Shown one piece after another: positions 10,855 to 21,182 of a stretch of 64,000 nt of DNA. The number at the start of each line of letters is the position of its first letter. The first letter of the stretch is position 1. The notes beneath the pieces are model-generated. The model was not told where the DNA came from and did no database searches. It saw only the letters and a list, made by a program, of their open reading frames with translations. The translations under genes and the position numbers were made by a program. The DNA is from Lantana camara. Taxonomy: Eukaryota; Streptophyta; Magnoliopsida; Lamiales; Verbenaceae. The DNA lies in assembly GCA_037501455.1 (NCBI GenBank), contig CM074864.1:23058001-23122000 (forward strand), read 5' to 3'.

Positions 10855-12352
10855 CCTTTGAAACTTGAAAGTTGCCACTACTTTCCTTTACTTTAATTAT
10901 GCAATTTCATGACCTTAAGTGCTTTCTTTTGCATGATAATTGTTATATATATTATGTTTTGTGAATTATATGATTCATTCATTATTTATTTCACATCCAA
11001 GCATGAGTCAAACATATGCCGAGCGTCATAATTGGTTCTTGTAGGGTCTAAGTCGTGGGCTCTTGTGTTTCTTTTCAGAAGGTGCGGCCGGGGACGAGCC
11101 CGAGGCTTAGGGTGATCACTTCCTTTACTTTCTACGCACAAGGTGAGGTTTAGGTTTGTATAGCTATTTGACCTAATACCTTTACATGTCGTTTTCTTGC
11201 CCCGCATGTGGATAAAATATATGTATATGTAAATAAGTGTTTTGTAATATATGTTATGAGTTTGTGAACCAACTTTGATTTCGGAAAATAATATGAAGGT
11301 ATATGTAAGCCGCTTGGAAAAGGTTTAAATTATGTTGTTAGCGAGTGGAACCATGAAAGATTGGTTATATGATACGTTATGTGTTTGTGAGCTCGAGGAG
11401 CTATGGGTAAGGAGCCCTCGGGACGGCATGGGGCCGTCGAGGTTAAGCCTGTGCATAGTCTCCACCCGGAATATCACGTGCGACCTCGGGAGCTAGGGAA
11501 GGCGTGATATTCCGATGCCTTCGGTTTACCGGGGAGGACCCGTTGTAGGTTAGCTACCTCTCGGGGGTTTGTTATGTTATGGATGGATAGAGTCAACGCG
11601 TGACTCTACCATCAATGGAGGAGAGGATATGTATTCTGATTTATGTTTTATGATATGAGGAGTACAGGTTGGAAGCTCGTTCTCGCCGAGCATATGCTAT
11701 GTTATGCTATGATTTGGGAAGTATGAATTGGAATAGAATTATGAAAGATCTTATTACGATATAATAGTTATTGTTTTGGAAAGTTTAGTTTGAAAAACCT
11801 ATTCCAGTTCGTACGTCCATCTTTTGTTAAGTGCTTTGCTCTATACTTATTTAGGGTGTGGGTGTGCGTTAGCCCCCTCACTCAGTCAGTTGACTGACCC
11901 CTCGTTTATTCTTTTAGTTGCAGGTTCTTTTGGGGCTTGAGCTAGGCGGAGAAGTGTGTCCAGTTTACACTTGTCGGTCTAGGTTTTGCTAGTAGCGTTT
12001 GTTCACCTGCTCATTCTATCATTTTGTATATGTCTATTTTGGATATTTGTATTACTCGAACCGTGTTGGCGTTTGTACAGACTTCAGTGATGGTACCTAT
12101 ATGTAAATAATATGATGCTTGTATAATTATGTGTTGGTATCTATAAGTATACGTGTTGTTCTTCAGTTGATGTTCTATTCTTCTGCTTCCGCGTACTCTG
12201 ATTTAGTTTGCTTAGCTCCGCCTAGCATAGGGCGTGTGTTTGGTCTCCCGTTCGCTATGATTCGGATTCGGGTACGGACATTCTATTTCGTATTCGGGTT
12301 TGGATTATGGTGCGGGGGATGTGGCCCTACTTGTGGGTGCTACATCCTTAAG

Positions 12353-12366
12353 TGGTATCAGAGCGC
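12353..12366 (+). other. E2 primer-binding site (initiator tRNA-Met type)
   Basis: TGGTATCAGAGCGC starts 8 nt after the LTR end at 12344. Confidence 0.92.
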
Positions 12367-12402
12367 GGTTGCAAAACCGGGCTCTAGTGTCGTGTGAGTC
12401 TG

Positions 12403-12423
12403 TCTAGGTCGTACGGCTTAGGA
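12403..12423 (+). promoter_or_regulatory. Conserved post-PBS box in E2
   Basis: CTAGGTCGTACGGCTTAGGA lies about 37 nt after the primer-binding site. It has the same core as E1 and E8, and related versions occur in the other elements. Candidate packaging or dimerisation element, by position only. Confidence 0.55.
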
Positions 12424-12514
12424 CAATGTGATTATGTGGTTAAGAGATTACATGATTTGAATATGCAATTACTTTAATACATGTTAATTTCTTACTTGTA
12501 TAATTGATCATATA

Positions 12515-12559
12515 CTAATCTACATGCATCCATTTTTATATGAAATTGTGAATTTCAGG
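12515..12559 (+). promoter_or_regulatory. Branch-point/acceptor-like module before E2 gag
   Basis: CTAATCTACATGCAT is followed by a T-rich stretch and TTTCAGG, with AG at 12557-12558, one base before the gag ATG. The same order (CTAAY, CATGCAT-like, then AG about 30-45 nt later) is seen at the gag start of E0 and at the corresponding place in gag-less E1, E5, E8 and E9. It resembles a plant 3' splice site. Splicing itself is not shown. Confidence 0.5.
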
Positions 12560-15500
12560 ATGCCTCCAAGAAGACATAATAACCGCGAACGTACTCCCGA
12601 TCTTAATGAACCGATTCCACAAAATGTACCTCCGCCACCTCCTATGAATGCGGAGAACATTGTTCAAGCCCTCCTTAATCAACTTCAACAGAATCAAAGG
12701 AATCAAAACCCGGGTGAAGGCCAAGATATTTCCGGTATATATAAGGATTTCCGTAGTAACAATCCTCCAAAGTGGTATGGGGGAGATGATATCAAAGCGG
12801 AGGAATGGCTATCCGAGATACGAGGAATTTGGGAAATATGTCCGGGGAGCTCCCAAGATAAAGCAGTTTGTACGGGACGTATTATTCAAGGACAAGCGGC
12901 AGTTTGGCTTAGGAGTGTTCGGTCTAAGTTGGAAAGGAATGGCGTAGAATTCAATTGGGAAACTTTTGTACAAGAATTTTATGAAAAGTATGTGCCACAT
13001 AGTGCTCAAGAACGTCGGTTGCAAGAGTTTACGGATTTGAGGCAAGGTACTAGGACGGTGGAGGAATATATTTTGGAATTTGAGAGACTCGCCCCTTATG
13101 CTACTCACATTACTGATCATGATGATCACAAAGCCCGAAAATTTCTTCATGGACTTCGTCGGGATATTCAAGAGTCACTCAAAGCTGCCAATGTGAGCAC
13201 TTGGTCTAAGGTTACAAAGAGGGCGTTACAAGTTGAAGCCCAAAATATAAGGTTGAAGCCTCCACCTTTCTCTTCTTCTCAGAGTTCGGGATCCGGCTCC
13301 GGATCGGGTAAAAGACCCGTTTCTTATGCTCCGAGAGCTTCTGCTCCACCGGCTTTTCGTCCCCAGGGTTTCGGGAACAAAAGGCCCAGATTTACCGGTC
13401 CCGTGGCACCTCCTGCAGTTCCCGCCTTACCGGCCCCTGCTCAGATTCTACCTCTTTGTTCATTTTGTCAAGGAAAGCATCCGGTTGAGCGTTGTTGGAA
13501 ACTTTTAGGCAAGTGCTACGTGTGTGGATCCTCAGAGCACAAGGTTGATACTTGTCCAAAGAGGAGACCTGCGGTTCCAGCTCGTGTATATGCTCTTGAA
13601 GGGGAAGAGGAGGCAGCTGATGTGGATCCGAACGCCGTTATTGAAGGTACTATAAACATTCATGGCATACCATTTCATGCATTATTCGATCCCGGAGCTA
13701 CTCATTCATTTATTTCCCGGGATCTTGTTGCTTCTTTGCCTTTGCATGACGAATTATCTGCGCATGTGTATGTGGTGAGTACCCCGTTGGGAGGTACTTT
13801 GGAGGTTGACAGGGTGTTCAGAGAGTGTCCTGTGAGTTTTGAAGGTAAAGTATTCCCGGCAGATTTGATTATTATGCCGATGAAGAAGTATGGGGTTATC
13901 TTGGGTATGGATTTTCTCTTTCGACATCGGGCTCAGTTGGATTGTTATGCTAAGAAGATCTCCTTGGATACTGTGGTGTTTACGGGTGAAAGATGGAAAT
14001 CAAGCCCATTCGTGTCTTTTATGGAAGCTAATAAACTCCTCCGGGAAGGTGCAACCGGATTCGTGGCTTATCTTCTTAACAAACCGAAGGATCAGACTAA
14101 ACTTGAAGAAACTGAAGTTGTAAGAGAATTCTTTGATGTATTTCCCGAGAATTTGGGTTCTTTACCACCCGATAGGGATATTGAGTTTGTGATTGATCTT
14201 TACCCTGAAGCAGAACCGTTTTCTAAAACCCCGTACCGAATGCCTCCGGCTGAATTGAAAGAATTGAAGAATCAGCTTGATGAGTTGTTAGCTTGTGGTT
14301 ACATTCGTCCGAGTATTTCGCCGTGGGGCGCTCCTGTTTTATTTGTGAAAAAGAAGGATGGATCTCTAAGGATGTGCATAGACTATCGTGAATTAAACCG
14401 GATGACAGTGAAGAATAAGTACCCCTTACCTCGGATAGAGGAATTGTTTGATGTTTTACAAGGATCCCAAGTATATTCCAAGTTGGACTTGAGACAAGGT
14501 TATTACCAAATCCGTATTCGGGAGGAAGATATCTCTAAGACAGCATTCAATACCCGGTATGGACACTTCGAGTTCGTGGTGATGCCGTTTGGGTTGACTA
14601 ATGCTCCAGCCGTGTTTATGGATATGATGCATCGAGTTTTCAGACCGTATCTCGACAAGTTTGTGGTTATCTTTATAGATGATATCTTGGTATATTCGAG
14701 AACTGCAGAAGAACATGCTTATCACTTAAGACTTGTCTTGGAAACTCTAAGGAAGCACAAGCTGTATGCTAAGTTCAGTAAATGTGAGTTCTGGATTGAT
14801 CGAGTCACCTTCCTTGGCCATATCATTTCGGGTAAAGGAATTGAAGTCGACCCCTCCAAGATTGAAACCGTGGCTCAGTGGGAAAGACCGAAGAATGTTT
14901 CCGAAGTGAGAAGTTTCCTTGGGTTAGCGGGTTATTATAGGAGATTCGTGAAGGATTTCTCCAAGATTGCGTGCCCATTGACCCGATTAACCAAGAAGGA
15001 AGTAAAGTATGAGTGGGATGAGGCGTGCGAAAAGAGTTTTCAAACTCTGAAGGACAGATTAACTTCAGCACCGATTCTTACCCTACCTGAGGGATCCGAA
15101 GGCTATTCGGTTTATACAGATGCTTCGAAGGAAGGCCTCGGATGTGTGTTAATGCAAGATGGCCGGGTAGTAGCCTACGCCTCTAGGAAGTTGAAGGATC
15201 ACGAGAAAAACTACCCCACTCACGATCTTGAATTAGCAGCGGTTGTTTTTGCTCTGTTGAAGTGGCGCCACTACCTCTACGGGACAACATTTGAGATATT
15301 TACGGATCATAAGAGTCTGAAATATCTTTTTACTCAGAAGGATCTTAATAATAGACAGAGGCGTTGGATGGAATTTTTAGAAGATTATGACTGCACAATT
15401 GAGTATCATCCGGGTAAGGCCAATGTAGTAGCTGATGCTTTGAGCAGAAAAGCGAGTGTTTCGGGGTTGAATGTAGAGGTTTTAGAGCAGAGTTCGGCAA

Positions 15501-17113
15501 TTGTGGTTTCAGTGGCTCGATTAGCTAATATTTCGGTTCAGCCTGATTTGAAACAGAGGATAATTGAGGCTCAGACTACGGACGCAGAGATTCAGAAATT
15601 GGTACTTCGGTCTAAGATAGATCCAGAGTCAAAGTTTGGGTTTGATGATTCCGGGGTATTCAGGTTTAAAACAAGAGTTTGTGTTCCGGAAGAGCTCAAG
15701 AAACTAGTACTGGAGGAAGGACATCGTTCCGGATATTCTATTCATCCCGGTGGTACTAAAATGTATCGAGATTTGAAAGAGTTCTTTTGGTGGAATGGTA
15801 TGAAGAGAGATATTGCTAACTTTGTAAGGCGATGTCTCACGTGCCAAGTTGTTAAGGCCGAACACCAAAAACCGGGAGGAGTTCTCCAACCACTTCCAAT
15901 ACCTGAATGGAAATGGGAGCAAATAGCTATGGATTTCGTGTCTGGTTTACCAGGGTCGAGAGGAGGATTCGACGGAATCTGGGTGATAGTTGATCGTCTA
16001 ACCAAGTCAGCTCACTTCCTTAAGGTTAAAATGTCCTTTAAAACTCCGAAGTTAGCTGAGCTTTATTGTAACGAAGTTGTGAGACTACATGGGGTACCTG
16101 CTAGTATTGTTTCAGATCGAGATCCGAGATTTACAGCTAAGTTCTGGCAGGATCTACAGAAACGGTTAGGTACTAAGCTCAGTTTTAGCACCGCTTTTCA
16201 TCCTCAGACGGACGGACAATCAGAGAGGTTGATTAAGTATTTGGAGGACTTACTAAGGGCGTGTGCTTTGGATTTCAAGGACAAATGGGATAAACATCTA
16301 GCTCTGGTCGAGTTTGCTTATAACAACAGTTTTCAGGCTTCTATTGGTATGGCCCCGTATGAGGCACTTTATGGAAGGAAGTGTAGATCGCCTCTCTTTT
16401 GGGATCTTGACGATTGGCGGTGGACTGAAGAGGGTAAGCTCGAGAGAGCCACACCTCGGGAGAGATTGGATAAAACTACCGCTAAAGTTAAGCTTATTCA
16501 ACAGAGAATGAAAGCAGCTCAGGATCGTCAGAAGAGCTATGCGGATATGAGAAGGAGACCCCTTGAGTTTGAAGTAGGAGACCGAGTTTTCTTGAAAGCA
16601 TCTCCTAGAAAGGGTTTCTCACGAATAGGTCGAGGTGGGAAGCTTAACCCGAGATACCTTGGACCTTTTGGAATTCTTGAAAAGATTGGAGAAGTGGCCT
16701 ATAGATTGGATTTACCACCAAATTTGACCGGGATACACAATGTCTTTCATGTTTCGCAGCTCAGAAAGTTTTATCCCGAAGAAACGACCATTCTCCCTAT
16801 CGAAGAAGTGCAACTTGAACCGGATTTGACAATAGTAAGGTATCCGATTGAGGTTCAAGACCGAAAGATACAAGTGTTGAGGAATAAACAGATTCCCTTG
16901 GTCCGTGTTTTATGGAGGGATCAGAAATCAGAAGAATCTACTTGGGAATCTGAGGAAAAGATGAGACAGTTGTATCCAGATTTGTTCTCAGGTCAGACGG
17001 TGAACCTGGGGACCAGGTTTTCTGAAGGGGGGGAGGTTGTAACACCCCGACTCACAGTCGGTACAGGTAAATTATGTGATTTAATATTATTGCGTTTTAG
17101 ATTATTTGTATAG
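12560..17113 (+). CDS. Gag-Pol polyprotein of chromovirus E2
   Basis: One open frame of 1517 codons. I chose ATG 12560 (MPPRR) over the upstream in-frame ATG at 12524 because E6 starts with MPPRR and E0 with MSPRR at the same place. Gag core is about residues 64-200. There are two zinc knuckles: C300..C312 (spacing CX2CX3HX4C, one residue short) and C319..C332 (canonical CX2CX4HX4C). The protease motif DPGAT is at 377-381. Reverse transcriptase is about 555-735 with FIDD (D707, D708). RNase H has D854, E891, D916 and D959. Integrase has H1055, H1062, C1092, C1095 and a D1125, D1186, E1222 triad with 35 residues between the last two. GPF at 1368-1370 marks the GPY/F module. A chromodomain-like end (about 1428-1475) is known in this lineage to guide integration to heterochromatin. 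No stop occurs before the polypurine tract, so the frame runs 76 bp into the 3' LTR. Confidence 0.95.
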   Translation: MPPRRHNNRERTPDLNEPIPQNVPPPPPMNAENIVQALLNQLQQNQRNQNPGEGQDISGIYKDFRSNNPPKWYGGDDIKAEEWLSEIRGIWEICPGSSQDKAVCTGRIIQGQAAVWLRSVRSKLERNGVEFNWETFVQEFYEKYVPHSAQERRLQEFTDLRQGTRTVEEYILEFERLAPYATHITDHDDHKARKFLHGLRRDIQESLKAANVSTWSKVTKRALQVEAQNIRLKPPPFSSSQSSGSGSGSGKRPVSYAPRASAPPAFRPQGFGNKRPRFTGPVAPPAVPALPAPAQILPLCSFCQGKHPVERCWKLLGKCYVCGSSEHKVDTCPKRRPAVPARVYALEGEEEAADVDPNAVIEGTINIHGIPFHALFDPGATHSFISRDLVASLPLHDELSAHVYVVSTPLGGTLEVDRVFRECPVSFEGKVFPADLIIMPMKKYGVILGMDFLFRHRAQLDCYAKKISLDTVVFTGERWKSSPFVSFMEANKLLREGATGFVAYLLNKPKDQTKLEETEVVREFFDVFPENLGSLPPDRDIEFVIDLYPEAEPFSKTPYRMPPAELKELKNQLDELLACGYIRPSISPWGAPVLFVKKKDGSLRMCIDYRELNRMTVKNKYPLPRIEELFDVLQGSQVYSKLDLRQGYYQIRIREEDISKTAFNTRYGHFEFVVMPFGLTNAPAVFMDMMHRVFRPYLDKFVVIFIDDILVYSRTAEEHAYHLRLVLETLRKHKLYAKFSKCEFWIDRVTFLGHIISGKGIEVDPSKIETVAQWERPKNVSEVRSFLGLAGYYRRFVKDFSKIACPLTRLTKKEVKYEWDEACEKSFQTLKDRLTSAPILTLPEGSEGYSVYTDASKEGLGCVLMQDGRVVAYASRKLKDHEKNYPTHDLELAAVVFALLKWRHYLYGTTFEIFTDHKSLKYLFTQKDLNNRQRRWMEFLEDYDCTIEYHPGKANVVADALSRKASVSGLNVEVLEQSSAIVVSVARLANISVQPDLKQRIIEAQTTDAEIQKLVLRSKIDPESKFGFDDSGVFRFKTRVCVPEELKKLVLEEGHRSGYSIHPGGTKMYRDLKEFFWWNGMKRDIANFVRRCLTCQVVKAEHQKPGGVLQPLPIPEWKWEQIAMDFVSGLPGSRGGFDGIWVIVDRLTKSAHFLKVKMSFKTPKLAELYCNEVVRLHGVPASIVSDRDPRFTAKFWQDLQKRLGTKLSFSTAFHPQTDGQSERLIKYLEDLLRACALDFKDKWDKHLALVEFAYNNSFQASIGMAPYEALYGRKCRSPLFWDLDDWRWTEEGKLERATPRERLDKTTAKVKLIQQRMKAAQDRQKSYADMRRRPLEFEVGDRVFLKASPRKGFSRIGRGGKLNPRYLGPFGILEKIGEVAYRLDLPPNLTGIHNVFHVSQLRKFYPEETTILPIEEVQLEPDLTIVRYPIEVQDRKIQVLRNKQIPLVRVLWRDQKSEESTWESEEKMRQLYPDLFSGQTVNLGTRFSEGGEVVTPRLTVGTGKLCDLILLRFRLFV
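17024..17037 (+). other. E2 polypurine tract
   Basis: A GAAGGGGGGGAGG-type purine run ends next to the 3' LTR start at 17038. The polyprotein frame passes through it. Confidence 0.88.
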
Positions 17114-19640
17114 GATTATTTTGAATTATTTGAACTTATATGAATTATGTGATTGAATGTTGCATGAGAGTTATACGTTTTAATTGAGTTGGCCTTATTT
17201 GAACCGGTATTTATTGAACCGAACCAACCTGAACCAGAACACCTTGAACCGAACCCGTGAACCGAACCGGTTCAGCCTTAAAGGCTGAACCATTTTTCTT
17301 TCTTCTTCATTTCACGTGAAACCACATCAACCAAGCCAAGAAGAGAAGCCAAAACCTCATTTTTTGATCAAGCTTCAATCAACCATAACTTCTTCATTTC
17401 TTGACCAATCTTCGAGTTTGAGTAAGTTTCGGAAACCTCTCGGCATGCTCGTTAATTCTATGGTTTAAGTTCTTCTTTTGGAGCCTTGGATGAGTTCTTT
17501 GGATTGTGTGTGAATAGTAAGGGTTTAGTTCAAAATTTGGATATGAGTTCTATACTTGTTATATTTGAATTCCATCTTTATATATGAGTTATCCATATGG
17601 TATATGTTGCATTTATTCCATGAAAGCATGGGTTAGTTGAGCATTTATGATGAATATGTGTTTAAACTTGATTTCTTTCATTCTTGGATTAAGGGCATGA
17701 AAGCTTGATTTGTTTGAGTTTTATGAGTACTTTACGTCAAGCATGAATTATTTGTATTGTTTGTGCATTTTGAGAGGTTGTGGCAACTCTTGGGTGTTGG
17801 TTTTTGGCCATTTTTGGCACCAAATGAGCTTCCCCTGTTTCTGTAAAAATGGAATTCTGTTCCAGCTTTCGAATCAGGCCGGAACGGCCGTTCCCGCCCA
17901 GTTTTAAACTGGGAACGACCGTTCCCAGGCCATACTGTTCATGACCGAGAATGGGAACGACCGTTCCCAGTTGTACTGGGAACGGGAACGGCCGTTCCCA
18001 TGGCCGGAACCGTTGCCACTGCATCAAATCCGCGAGGGTGGATTTTTCTTTTGGGAAAAATCCATGAGGGTGGATTTGAGGCAGTAGCTTTAGAAAAATC
18101 CATGGGGGTGGATTTTGCCCTTTGGAAAAATCCATGGGGGTGGATTTTTCCCTTTGAAACTTGAAAGTTGCCACTACTTTCCTTTACTTTAATTATGCAA
18201 TTTCATGACCTTAAGTGCTTTCTTTTGCATGATAATTGTTATATATATTATGTTTTGTGAATTATATGATTCATTCATTATTTATTTCACATCCAAGCAT
18301 GAGTCAAACATATGCCGAGCGTCATAATTGGTTCTTGTAGGGTCTAAGTCGTGGGCTCTTGTGTTTCTTTTCAGAAGGTGCGGCCGGGGACGAGCCCGAG
18401 GCTTAGGGTGATCACTTCCTTTACTTTCTACGCACAAGGTGAGGTTTAGGTTTGTATAGCTATTTGACCTAATACCTTTACATGTCGTTTTCTTGCCCCG
18501 CATGTGGATAAAATATATGTATATGTAAATAAGTGTTTTGTAATATATGTTATGAGTTTGTGAACCAACTTTGATTTCGGAAAATAATATGAAGGTATAT
18601 GTAAGCCGCTTGGAAAAGGTTTAAATTATGTTGTTAGCGAGTGGAACCATGAAAGATTGGTTATATGATACGTTATGTGTTTGTGAGCTCGAGGAGCTAT
18701 GGGTAAGGAGCCCTCGGGACGGCATGGGGCCGTCGAGGTTAAGCCTGTGCATAGTCTCCACCCGGAATATCACGTGCGACCTCGGGAGCTAGGGAAGGCG
18801 TGATATTCCGATGCCTTCGGTTTACCGGGGAGGACCCGTTGTAGGTTAGCTACCTCTCGGGGGTTTGTTATGTTATGGATGGATAGAGTCAACGCGTGAC
18901 TCTACCATCAATGGAGGAGAGGATATGTATTCTGATTTATGTTTTATGATATGAGGAGTACAGGTTGGAAGCTCGTTCTCGCCGAGCATATGCTATGTTA
19001 TGCTATGATTTGGGAAGTATGAATTGGAATAGAATTATGAAAGATCTTATTACGATATAATAGTTATTGTTTTGGAAAGTTTAGTTTGAAAAACCTATTC
19101 CAGTTCGTACGTCCATCTTTTGTTAAGTGCTTTGCTCTATACTTATTTAGGGTGTGGGTGTGCGTTAGCCCCCTCACTCAGTCAGTTGACTGACCCCTCG
19201 TTTATTCTTTTAGTTGCAGGTTCTTTTGGGGCTTGAGCTAGGCGGAGAAGTGTGTCCAGTTTACACTTGTCGGTCTAGGTTTTGCTAGTAGCGTTTGTTC
19301 ACCTGCTCATTCTATCATTTTGTATATGTCTATTTTGGATATTTGTATTACTCGAACCGTGTTGGCGTTTGTACAGACTTCAGTGATGGTACCTATATGT
19401 AAATAATATGATGCTTGTATAATTATGTGTTGGTATCTATAAGTATACGTGTTGTTCTTCAGTTGATGTTCTATTCTTCTGCTTCCGCGTACTCTGATTT
19501 AGTTTGCTTAGCTCCGCCTAGCATAGGGCGTGTGTTTGGTCTCCCGTTCGCTATGATTCGGATTCGGGTACGGACATTCTATTTCGTATTCGGGTTTGGA
19601 TTATGGTGCGGGGGATGTGGCCCTACTTGTGGGTGCTACA
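17038..19640 (+). repeat. E2 3' LTR (2603 bp)
   Basis: Same length and motifs as the 5' LTR, with two visible C-to-T differences. The palindrome cluster is at 17879-18008 and the AAAATCCA hairpins at 18026-18150. It ends GGGTGCTACA, followed by the AAGAA duplication. Confidence 0.95.
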
Positions 19641-19645
19641 AAGAA
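19641..19645. repeat. Target-site duplication of E2, right copy (AAGAA)
   Basis: Matches 9737-9741. Confidence 0.93.
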
Positions 19646-20397
19646 GGTGTAATTGTTAATGCATGAACGAATGATAATGATTGAATGATCGAATGAATGA
19701 AATGAGTGTTACATGATCGCTAATGAAAATATTTTTGCACACACGATGTGTAGGTTGGAGATCTTACCCCCCTCGCCGGGCTCACGTCATGACCGATTGA
19801 TTGATTGAATTAAATTGATTATTGTAATCCCGAGCGTTGTTTTATTTTGTTTTGATCCACTTGGGAAATTATTCCTAAACCTCGCGCGGGATTATAACTT
19901 GCATGTGTGGGTGTTTAATTTCTGCAGTATTATACCCACCAGTCTCCTATAGACTGAATCCGGATTGTTTAAGTTTTCTTGCAGGTTTGGTGTGCTAGAC
20001 GGGAAGTTAAGTCTTTTGGTCAAGTCAGAGTCGGTTCATATGCATATTGTATCATGATTTATTAAGTTGAAGAATGTAATATTTGCATTGATTTTACTAC
20101 CATTATGAACCACGTGTTTGATGTTTTATGATTTCATTGAATTTTGGGACTAGGTACTTATGTTTGTGGAACCCGTCTCTTTGATTGATATAATCTGTTG
20201 GATTTTGTCCCACTTCCGTAAATTCATTTGTTTTATTGAAATTGTTTTAATTGGTTGCGTGAGTTAGTTCCCGCCTAGCCTATGGAGTGAGTGAGTCCCC
20301 GTTCGCTATGAGCTAGGCTTGTGTCTGGACTTCCCATTTCATTCGTGGATCGGGCTCATAGTGCGGGGGATCTGCACCTCCCGGTTGGGGTGTTACA
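19646..20397 (+). repeat. E1 3' LTR, right piece
   Basis: It continues the LTR broken at 9741. The sequence parallels 2885-3648 of the E1 5' LTR, with a small deletion near 19929 (the TACATTAATATGCC stretch at 3160 is missing). It ends GGGGTGTTACA, then CTGAC. Confidence 0.9.
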
Positions 20398-20402
20398 CTG
20401 AC
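20398..20402. repeat. Target-site duplication of E1, right copy (CTGAC)
   Basis: Matches 191-195 across the 20-kb nested insertion. Confidence 0.92.
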
Positions 20403-20966
20403 CCCTCCCCTTTTCCCCCTTCAGTTGCAGGTGCTGAGTTGGTTCGAGATTGGCGGCAGTCTTCTTCTTTTGGGGTCTTTGAGTCGAGTCTTTAGAGTGT
20501 TTTGCATTCTGCATCTTTAATTTGAATTTATGTATATGTTATGCTTATAAATTTGAATGTCGGAGATTATGTATGATTTATTCAGCCCTGGAGTGGCATA
20601 GTCTGTATTTGATCTATCTTATTGACTTAATATAATTTGGGACAGGCTTCTAGGGATAGTATGAACCCGTTCCGCATTTATGTTTTATATTTGATTTACG
20701 GGATTAGGTATCTATGCTAGTTGAACCCGCCACCTATTTCTATTTGAAATCTTGCATGTTTATAATTGTTGATCCTGTTGCTTCCGCCTTTGATTTTATT
20801 CTTTTGTTTGCGCACTCTGTGTTAGGGTCTAGACCGCCTAGCCTAGGGGTGTGTTTTTATTTGTTTCTCGTTCACTATGGTTTGATGCGTGTGCGGAGGT
20901 CCCATTTCGTTACACGTGTCGGGCTATGGTGCGGGGGATGTGATGCCCTTCACTCGGGGTGCTACA
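20403..20966 (+). repeat. E0 5' LTR, right piece
   Basis: Resumes the LTR interrupted at 195. It has an acceptor-like TTGCAGG near 20430, a CCGCCTAGCCTAGGG motif, CGTTCACTATGG, and the ending GTGCGGGGGATGTG..GGGGTGCTACA. A primer-binding site follows. Confidence 0.8.
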
Positions 20967-20974
20967 TCTTAAAG

Positions 20975-20988
20975 TGGTATCAGAGCCC
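20975..20988 (+). other. E0 primer-binding site
   Basis: TGGTATCAGAGCCC, 8 nt after the LTR end. The conserved TAGGTCGTTCGGCTTAGGA box follows at 21031-21049. Confidence 0.85.
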
Positions 20989-21030
20989 TTAATTGCAAAA
21001 CCAGGGCTCTAGTGTCGTGTTGGGTCCATA

Positions 21031-21049
21031 TAGGTCGTTCGGCTTAGGA
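21031..21049 (+). promoter_or_regulatory. Conserved post-PBS box in E0
   Basis: TAGGTCGTTCGGCTTAGGA, a one-base variant of the E2 core. Same position relative to the primer-binding site. Confidence 0.5.
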
Positions 21050-21182
21050 TTATGTGTTTGTTTGCATTCATTTGCACCATTTATGTGGTTATTTGTTATT
21101 AATTTTATTAATTGTTCACATAAACATGCAATTACTAACCGACATACACTTATCTTTCAGTATAGTTGTTGAGATTTTCAGG

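Larger units (their letters stand above)
9742..12344 (+). repeat. E2 5' LTR (2603 bp)
   Basis: It runs from TGTAACACCCCGACTC to GGGTGCTACA. It contains a GAACCGAACC-rich stretch (9910-9980), a donor-like GAGTAAGT near 10118, the GGGAACG-type palindromes (10583-10712), four AAAATCCA hairpins (10730-10854), a donor-like CAAG/GTGAGG at 11143, a CAGTCAGTTGACTG inverted repeat near 11885, an acceptor-like TTGCAG/GT at 11923, and the CCCGTTCGCTATG and GTGCGGGGGATGTG motifs shared by most LTR 3' parts here. Minus-strand open frames over the palindromes look accidental. Confidence 0.95.
9742..19640 (+). mobile_element. E2: intact Ty3/gypsy chromovirus, Tekay/Del-like
   Basis: A complete 9899-bp element. 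Both LTRs are exactly 2603 bp (9742-12344 and 17038-19640), with TG..CA ends, a primer-binding site, a polypurine tract, a 5-bp duplication AAGAA, and one uninterrupted polyprotein gene with every catalytic residue I can check. By eye the LTRs differ at two positions only, both C in the left copy and T in the right (10015/17311 and 10578/17874). This indicates a recent insertion. It lies in the 3' LTR of E1. Lineage assignment rests on the C-terminal chromodomain-like segment, LTR length and primer-binding site. Confidence 0.95.
196..20397 (+). mobile_element. E1: non-autonomous LTR retrotransposon (LARD), carrying E2 inside its 3' LTR
   Basis: Two long LTRs flank an internal region without gag-pol: 5' LTR 196-3648, internal 3649-7006, 3' LTR 7007-9741 plus 19646-20397. 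The ends are TG..CA, with an initiator-Met-type primer-binding site after the 5' LTR and a polypurine tract before the 3' LTR. The 5-bp duplication CTGAC flanks the whole unit. Without E2 the element is about 10.3 kb. Length and lack of coding fit the LARD class, which needs reverse transcriptase and integrase from another element. It sits in an LTR of the older element E0. Confidence 0.9.

Noticed and set aside
10441..10878. A 145-codon minus-strand open frame in the E2 LTR, repeated at 17737-18174
   Set aside because: It covers the palindrome and hairpin arrays, gives a low-complexity translation, and appears twice only because the LTR is duplicated. No start context or domain supports a gene.
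12353..12366. Primer-binding sites as fragments of tRNA genes
   Set aside because: Only the 12-14 nt complementary to the tRNA 3' end are present, always 8 nt after an LTR end. No tRNA cloverleaf or internal promoter boxes follow.
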